Assembly (NCBI GenBank): GCA_963817785.1
Contig: CAWFPL010000002.1
Span: 62,001-126,000 of the forward strand
Source: JAKALD01 sp963817785
Lineage (GTDB): Bacteria > Pseudomonadota > Gammaproteobacteria > Burkholderiales > SG8-39
Direction of reading: 5' to 3'
DNA length: 64,000 nucleotides
The translations under genes were made by a program, and so were the position numbers. The notes below the pieces were generated by a model that was not told the origin of the DNA, searched no databases, and saw only the letters and a program-made list of their open reading frames with translations. Positions 59,457 to 64,000 of this stretch are shown one piece after another (positions within the stretch are counted from its first letter, which is position 1; each line of letters begins with the position of its first letter).

Positions 59457-60329
59457 ATGGTCTTTCTGAACGGCAGCTTCATGCCGCTGGAAGAGGCCAG
59501 AATACCGGTGCTCGACCGCGGCTTCATCTTCGGCGACGGCGTGTACGAGCTGGTGCCGGTTTACTCGCGCGTGGCGTTTCGCCTGGACGAGCACATCGCG
59601 CGGCTCGAGGGCAGCCTCGAGGCGGTGCGCATCCGCAATCCCTACGGCCGCGCGCAGTGGCGCGAGCTGATCAATGCGCTGGCGGCGCAGCAGCCGTTCG
59701 ATGACCAGGCGGTGTATCTGCAAGTGACGCGCGGCGTCGCCAGGCGCGACCACGCCTTTCCCGCGGGCGTCGAGCCGACCGTCTTCATGATGGCCAACCC
59801 GCTGGTCAATCCCTCCCGGGAGCTGGTCGAGCGCGGCGTCGCCGCCGTGAGCGCCGCCGACTACCGCTGGCTGCGCTGCGACATCAAGTCGATCTCGCTG
59901 ATCGGCAACTGCCTGCTGCGCCAGGTCTCGGCCGACGCGGGTGCGGCGGAAACGATCCTGTTTCGCGACGCCAGGCTCACCGAGGCATCGGCCTCGAACG
60001 TGTTCATCGTCAAGGCGGGCGTGACCCAGGCGCCGCCCAAGTCGAACCTGATCCTGCCCGGAATCACCTACGATGTGGTGCTGGAGCTGGCGCGCGGCGC
60101 GCACATGCCGCTGGAGCTGCGCGAGCTCGGCGAGGCCGAGGTGCGGGCCGCTGACGAAATCTGGCTGACCTCGTCGTCGAAGGAGGTGCTCGCCGTGGTG
60201 AGCCTCGACGGCAGGCCGGTGGGCGACGGCAGGCCCGGACCGGTGTTCCGGCGCATGCATGCCCTGTATCAGGACTTCAAGCAGACCGTGATGCGCGCGG
60301 GCCGCAGGCAGGCCCCCGCGACCGCGTAA
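59457..60329 (+). CDS. dat: D-amino acid aminotransferase (class IV)
   Basis: 290 residues from MVFLNGSFMPLEEARIPVLD. Fold-type IV PLP features are RGFIFGDGVYELVPVY, the PLP lysine in RCDIKSISLIGNCLLRQ, LTEASASNVFIVK and EIWLTSSSKEVLAVV. It interconverts D-alanine/D-glutamate and 2-oxo acids; the branched-chain (IlvE) group is a less likely alternative given the neighbours. Earlier in-frame ATG codons add only basic, non-conserved residues. Confidence 0.9.
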   Translation: MVFLNGSFMPLEEARIPVLDRGFIFGDGVYELVPVYSRVAFRLDEHIARLEGSLEAVRIRNPYGRAQWRELINALAAQQPFDDQAVYLQVTRGVARRDHAFPAGVEPTVFMMANPLVNPSRELVERGVAAVSAADYRWLRCDIKSISLIGNCLLRQVSADAGAAETILFRDARLTEASASNVFIVKAGVTQAPPKSNLILPGITYDVVLELARGAHMPLELRELGEAEVRAADEIWLTSSSKEVLAVVSLDGRPVGDGRPGPVFRRMHALYQDFKQTVMRAGRRQAPATA

Positions 60330-60346
60330 GCGCGGCGCGAGCGGGC

Positions 60347-60634
60347 ATGGACGACCACACATCGGCCTCCCCCGCGCAGCAGGCCTTGCTTGCGGTTCCA
60401 TGTTGCTTCCCGGTCAAGGTGATGGGCCGGCGCGACGCCGCATTCGCGCAGAGCGTGTTGCAGATCGTGCTCCGGCATGCGCCGGACTTCGAGCCGGCGA
60501 GCATCGAAATGCGGCCGAGCCGCCAGGGCACCTATCTCAGCCTGACCTGCGTGGTGAACGCCACCTCGCGCGAGCAGCTCGACGCGCTGTACCGCGACCT
60601 GTGCGACCACCCTTCGGTGGTCATGGTGCTGTGA
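60347..60634 (+). CDS. ybeD: YbeD/DUF493 family protein
   Basis: 95 residues, ferredoxin-like fold (UPF0250): LLAVPCCFPVKVMGRRDAAF, ASIEMRPSRQGTYLSLTCVV and LDALYRDLCDHPSVVMVL. It is the usual neighbour before lipB, whose ATG overlaps its stop (TGATG). A regulatory or lipoate-related role has been suggested for the family from position only. Confidence 0.93.
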   Translation: MDDHTSASPAQQALLAVPCCFPVKVMGRRDAAFAQSVLQIVLRHAPDFEPASIEMRPSRQGTYLSLTCVVNATSREQLDALYRDLCDHPSVVMVL

Positions 60635-61275
60635 TGGCCGCCGCGCTCGCCGTCGCGCCCCCGCAGGTGCGCATTCGCAGCCTCGGGCGTGCCGAGTACC
60701 TGCCGACGCTGGAGGCGATGCGCGCGTTCAGCGCCCGGCGCGGCGCGGACACGGCGGACGAGCTGTGGCTGCTCGAGCACGATCCGGTCTATACGCTGGG
60801 CCTGGGCGCGGACCCGGCCCATGGTCCCCGCGTGGAGCGCGGCATTCCCGTGGTTGCGGTCGAGCGCGGCGGCGAGGTTACCTATCACGGCCCCGGCCAG
60901 GCGGTGCTCTACACGCTGGTCGACTTGGCGCGGCGCGGCATCCGCGTGCGCGAGTTCGTGGCGCTGCTCGAGCAGTCGGTGATCGACCTGCTGGCCGAGC
61001 ACGGCGTGCGCGGCGAGCGCAAGGCCGGCGCGCCCGGCGTGTACGTCGCAGGGGCCAAGGTGGCGGCGCTCGGATTGCGCGTCGCGCGCGGCTGCGCCTA
61101 TCACGGCCTGGCGCTCAACGTCGACATGGATCTGGCGCCTTACGACGCGATCGACCCGTGCGGCTATCCCGGACTGGCGGTCACGCGGACGCGCGACCTC
61201 GGCATTGAGCAGTCGTGCGCCACACTCGGCGAGCGGCTGGCGCAGATCCTGGCGGCGGGCCTCGGTCATGCGTGA
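60634..61275 (+). CDS. lipB: Octanoyltransferase LipB
   Basis: 213 residues. The lipoyl-transferase fold shows LLEHDPVYTLGLGAD, VERGGEVTYHGPGQAVLYTL, the conserved Lys in VAGAKVAALGLRV, HGLALNVDMDL and the active-site Cys in AIDPCGYPGLAVT. It moves octanoate from ACP to lipoyl domains. It overlaps lipA by eight bases. Confidence 0.96.
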   Translation: MAAALAVAPPQVRIRSLGRAEYLPTLEAMRAFSARRGADTADELWLLEHDPVYTLGLGADPAHGPRVERGIPVVAVERGGEVTYHGPGQAVLYTLVDLARRGIRVREFVALLEQSVIDLLAEHGVRGERKAGAPGVYVAGAKVAALGLRVARGCAYHGLALNVDMDLAPYDAIDPCGYPGLAVTRTRDLGIEQSCATLGERLAQILAAGLGHA

Positions 61276-62209
61276 GCCGGGCGTAAAGGAAAAGGGCAGC
61301 GCGAAGATCGCGCGCATCCCCATCAAGCCGGTGGCGCGCGCGCCGCTCGCCAAGCCGGATTGGATCCGGGTGCGCGCGGCGAGCCCGGGCTCGCGCTTCT
61401 ACGAGATCAAGCGCCTGCTGCGCGAGCAGGCCCTGCACACGGTGTGCGAGGAGGCCTCTTGCCCGAACATCGGCGAGTGCTTCGGCAAGGGCACCGCGAC
61501 CTTTATGATCCTGGGCGACATCTGCACGCGCCGCTGCCCGTTCTGCGACGTCGCGCACGGCCGGCCGCTGCCGCCCGACCCGCAGGAGCCGCGCCATCTG
61601 GCCGATACGATCGCGCGGCTCGGCCTCAAGTACGTGGTCATCACCAGCGTCGACCGCGACGACCTGAGGGACGGTGGTGCGCAGCATTTTGCCGACTGCA
61701 TCCGCGCGGTGCGCGAGCGTGCGCCCGCCACCACGGTCGAGGTGCTGGTGCCGGATTTCCGCGGCCGCCTGGATCGCGCGCTCGAGCTGTTAGGTGCCGC
61801 GCCGCCGGACGTGATGAACCACAACCTCGAGACCGTGCCGCGCCTGTATCGGCAGGCGCGTCCCGGGGGCGACTACGCGCACTCGTTGCGCTTGCTGCAG
61901 GAGTTCAAGCGCCGCTTTCCCGAGGTGCCTACCAAGTCCGGCCTGATGGTGGGACTGGGCGAGAGCGACGCGGAGATCCTGCAGGTGATGCGCGACCTGC
62001 GCGCGCACGCGGTCGACATGCTCACCGTCGGCCAGTACCTGCAGCCCTCGCCGGATCACCTGCCGGTCGAGCGCTACGTGCACCCGGACACCTTCGCGCT
62101 GCTGGAGCGCGAGGCGCAGGCGATGGGATTCAGGCACGCCGCGGTGGGCGCGCTGGTGCGCTCCTCATATCATGCCGACCGGCAGGCGCACGAGGCCGGC
62201 GTGGCGTAG
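61268..62209 (+). CDS. lipA: Lipoyl synthase LipA
   Basis: 313 residues. The auxiliary cluster cysteines are in CEEASCPNIGECFGKGTATF and the radical-SAM CxxxCxxC in CTRRCPFCDVAHG. Further motifs are YVVITSVDRDDLRDGGAQHF, NHNLETVPRLYRQARPGGDY and PTKSGLMVGLGES. It inserts two sulfurs into protein-bound octanoate. It completes the dat-DUF493-lipB-lipA block. Confidence 0.97.
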   Translation: MREPGVKEKGSAKIARIPIKPVARAPLAKPDWIRVRAASPGSRFYEIKRLLREQALHTVCEEASCPNIGECFGKGTATFMILGDICTRRCPFCDVAHGRPLPPDPQEPRHLADTIARLGLKYVVITSVDRDDLRDGGAQHFADCIRAVRERAPATTVEVLVPDFRGRLDRALELLGAAPPDVMNHNLETVPRLYRQARPGGDYAHSLRLLQEFKRRFPEVPTKSGLMVGLGESDAEILQVMRDLRAHAVDMLTVGQYLQPSPDHLPVERYVHPDTFALLEREAQAMGFRHAAVGALVRSSYHADRQAHEAGVA

Positions 62210-62246
62210 CGCACGATTTCTGATCGGGTTTAGGCATGGTGCGAAC

Positions 62247-62738
62247 ATGGCGGTACTGATCGAGGCGATCTGCGTGGTGGTGCGACGCGATGCCATCGCC
62301 GACAAGCTCGCGGGCGGATGGGACGGTTTTCTAGAGGCGGCCCCGCACGCGAGCCTGTGCGCGGACGCGGAGCTCGCCCGCGTGGGCTTCATGACGCCGA
62401 GCGAGGCCGAGGTGTTCATCCGGCGACTGGAAGCCGGCGGCCTGCGGCTCGAAGATCGGGGCAAGGCCGTCGACATGGCGGTCGTCGACCAGATCGGCGG
62501 GCTCACGCTGCCGTGCGATTGGGCCGAGTTCGGCCAGGTGAACACGGGCGGCGGCGAAGCCTGGGTCGGGGCCTGCCGCCGCCTCGGCAGTACTCAGGAC
62601 GCAATCGTGACGCCCGAAGGATGGGCGTACCGCGGTTCGCTCAGCCAGCGAACCGGGGTGCTGAAGATGGCGCACGCGGAGGGGGATCACGCGACGGGGC
62701 GCGCCGCTCCTGTCGAACGCAAGGAGGTCTTGAAATGA
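62247..62738 (+). CDS. Conserved hypothetical protein
   Basis: 163 residues from MAVLIEAICVVVRRDAI. Soluble alpha/beta protein with FMTPSEAEVFIRRLEAGGLR, DQIGGLTLPCDWAEFGQVN and a C-terminal charged tail. I do not recognise the family; the beginning (IEAICVVVRRDAIADKLAGG) suggests a small beta-strand domain followed by a gate-like helix. It overlaps the next gene by four bases, so the two are likely co-translated. Confidence 0.7.
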   Translation: MAVLIEAICVVVRRDAIADKLAGGWDGFLEAAPHASLCADAELARVGFMTPSEAEVFIRRLEAGGLRLEDRGKAVDMAVVDQIGGLTLPCDWAEFGQVNTGGGEAWVGACRRLGSTQDAIVTPEGWAYRGSLSQRTGVLKMAHAEGDHATGRAAPVERKEVLK

Positions 62739-62959
62739 AGCGACTGGCAATTCTGCTGGCCCTCGCGCTCACCGCTTCGCCGGCGCTCGCGGCCAAGCTG
62801 TCGTGCGAGCAGCTGAAGGCTCGGATCCAGGCCAAGATCGAGGCGAAGGGCGTAAAGAAGTTCAGCCTCGAGATCGTCCCGCAGGGCCAGGCCGCCGACG
62901 GCAAGGTCGTCGGCACCTGCGACGGCGGCAAGAAAAAGATCGTCTATCGGCGGCAATGA
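62735..62959 (+). CDS. DUF1161 secreted protein
   Basis: 74 residues. A signal peptide (MKRLAILLALALTASPALA) leads to a short mature domain with two cysteines, KLSCEQLKARIQAKIEAKG and KVVGTCDGGKKKIVY, the DUF1161 pattern. Probably periplasmic with one disulfide; function unknown. AAGGAGG lies seven bases before the ATG. Confidence 0.85.
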   Translation: MKRLAILLALALTASPALAAKLSCEQLKARIQAKIEAKGVKKFSLEIVPQGQAADGKVVGTCDGGKKKIVYRRQ

Positions 62960-63004
62960 GGGCGCGCGCGGGCCGGCCGCTATTCGGCCCCGCCCGTGCG
63001 ACGC

Positions 63005-63040
63005 CGCGCTCCGTAGCCGTGCGGCCGGCTGCGGAGCGCG
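63005..63040. terminator. GC-rich hairpin between DUF1161 and the MFS remnant
   Basis: A 9-bp perfect stem CGCGCTCCG / CGGAGCGCG spans the gap between the convergent genes. It lacks a T-run on either strand, so it is at most a weak or bidirectional transcription barrier. Confidence 0.4.
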
Positions 63041-63053
63041 GAGCACTGCGGGC

Positions 63054-63452
63054 TCAGTGCGCGATCTGCTCCAGCGCCAACTCGCGCGTGCGCGGGCCGT
63101 AGAAGCCGATCGACGCCATCACCACCAGCATCGCCACCCCGATGAAGGCCGCCACCCCCGGCACCCCGGCGACATTCAGGATGTAGCCGATGGCGAGGCC
63201 GGCGAAGGTGGCGAACACGAACGTGCCGAAGCCGGCGACCGCGATCACGTGCAGCGAGGCCAGCGGGCCGAGCGACTGCGGCGTGAACAGGCCGGACTTG
63301 ATCATGCCCGGCGCGACGTAGGCGGTGAAGAACAGATCGTAGAACTCGAAAAAGCCGCCGAGCGAGATCAGCACCACTACTCGCCATACGAACCAGGATC
63401 GCGGCAGCCGATCAAGACGCGCCTGGATGGTCATGCTCGCCGTACTGGACAT
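63054..63452 (-). pseudogene. MFS transporter with a large internal deletion
   Basis: The gene has an excellent start (GGAGGAGGTGA before the ATG) and an MFS sugar/aromatic-acid-type N-terminus: RSWFVWRVVVLISLGGFFEF, YDLFFTAYVAPGMIKSG and FGTFVFATFAGL. At about residue 90 it passes directly into sequence typical of the last helix and tail of the same family (VAGVPGVAAFIGVAMLVV; GPRTRELALEQIAH). With 132 residues against about 440 expected, roughly 300 residues are missing in frame. A functional transporter is unlikely. Confidence 0.75.
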
Positions 63453-63698
63453 TGGGTCACCTCCTCCTCTGGTGTTGCGTGTTGTCGTAGCGCGTTCGGT
63501 CCGCCGCGGGCACCGCCGGCGCGCTCCTCCTCGCGCCGCTCGGGCATCGCGGCGCAGGAGAATCTTAGTACGGGTGCGCGGCGGAGCCCACCACGCTGCG
63601 CGGGCAAGTCAGGTAGATGCAAGCATGCTCGAGCGGACGCTAGCGGAGCATGAAAGAGGCGGGGCCGCGCGGCACGGCCGTCAGGCGGGTGCGCGTAG

Positions 63699-64000
63699 CG
63701 CCTTGTCGGGCAGAGCGTGAAACGCCTTGGGGTCCGGCGCGCCGGGACGGCTTCTTCGGCAACCCGCAGGTGAAGATCCCGCTGCCCGAATCGCTGCGTC
63801 GGGCCGAGGGGCTGATGCGCGCGATCGGCATGGGAAAGTACGCCGACGAGCTGGTGCTCACCATGAACCGCGCCGCCGAGGCGGCGGTGCCGGAAGCGTC
63901 AAAGCTGCCGCTGGACGCGGTGAAGAGGATGACGGTCAGGGACGCCAAGGCGATTCTCACGGGCGGCGACGACGCGGCGCCGCGGTACTCTTCCGGCGCA
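63699..64000 (+). pseudogene. DUF4197 gene, damaged 5' end, running off the window
   Basis: From 63746 the plus strand reads DGFFGNPQVKIPLPESLRRA, GLMRAIGMGKYADELVLTMN, RAAEAAVPEASKL and DAKAILTGGDDAAPRYSS, a clear DUF4197 protein that continues beyond the right edge. The 60 or so residues expected before this point, including a signal peptide, are not readable in one frame: traces such as QSVKRLG lie in another frame and a stop precedes them. The gene therefore seems truncated and frameshifted at its 5' end, unless the assembly is wrong there. Confidence 0.7.

Overview
The window is a high-GC stretch of about 64 kb, densely coded on both strands. Gene content and order point to a betaproteobacterium (Burkholderiales/Rhodocyclales/Nitrosomonadales type). 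The most telling blocks are accB-accC-prmA-DUF3426-pfkB, mpl-yqiA-rnb-tonB-aroE-mtgA, hemL-thiE-thiD/rubredoxin next to pilGHIJ-chpA, algH-ruvX-pyrR-pyrB-pyrC', and dacC-dat-DUF493-lipB-lipA. This assignment rests on recognised protein families and local order, not on a database search.

Positions 1-13.2 kb hold a CoA-dependent aromatic degradation region, almost all on the minus strand. One unit (1-4598) carries an acyl-CoA dehydrogenase, a 2-aminobenzoate/benzoate-type CoA ligase and two subunits resembling 4-hydroxybenzoyl-CoA reductase (hcrC and the start of hcrA). It has a pair of dyad operators in front. A second unit (12628 down to 4740) carries a stand-alone 2Fe-2S/FAD reductase, an SDR dehydrogenase, a small PaaA-like diiron oxygenase, an unrecognised 163-residue protein, two FAA-hydrolase-family enzymes, a second CoA ligase, a maleylpyruvate/maleylacetoacetate isomerase and a LigB-type extradiol dioxygenase. 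A divergent MarR regulator with a perfect operator dyad sits at its head. I cannot assign this combination to a described pathway.

Positions 13.2-16.1 kb are the nitrogen block: a TorF-like porin, glnK and amtB behind a clear sigma-54 promoter and an NtrC-like dyad, ending in a strong terminator. Next comes ubiK, and then comM. comM is a pseudogene with a frameshift, a missing AAA segment and an insertion of about 8.8 kb (17343-26131).

The insertion is a cyclic-di-GMP signalling cassette: a large GAF-PAS-PAS-GGDEF-EAL protein, a response regulator, a degenerate EAL protein and a membrane diguanylate cyclase. It also holds decayed pieces (an EAL fragment, a frameshifted ihfA copy and an XRE regulator with an amber codon). 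A textbook GEMM-I (c-di-GMP-I) riboswitch with its own promoter lies at 22867-22952 on the minus strand, upstream of the GGDEF-EAL gene. No integrase or transposase is visible.

The rest is core genome: apaH, a PfkB kinase, biotin carboxylase subunits, prmA, aroQ, a TlpA-like protein, cell-wall recycling (mpl), RNase II family, TonB, aroE, mtgA, hemL, thiDE, rubredoxin, the Pil-Chp type IV pilus chemosensory operon, pyrimidine genes with a non-catalytic dihydroorotase homologue, rlpA, a D,D-carboxypeptidase, D-amino acid aminotransferase and lipoate synthesis. The right end is decayed: an MFS transporter with most of its middle deleted and a DUF4197 gene with a damaged 5' end that runs off the window.
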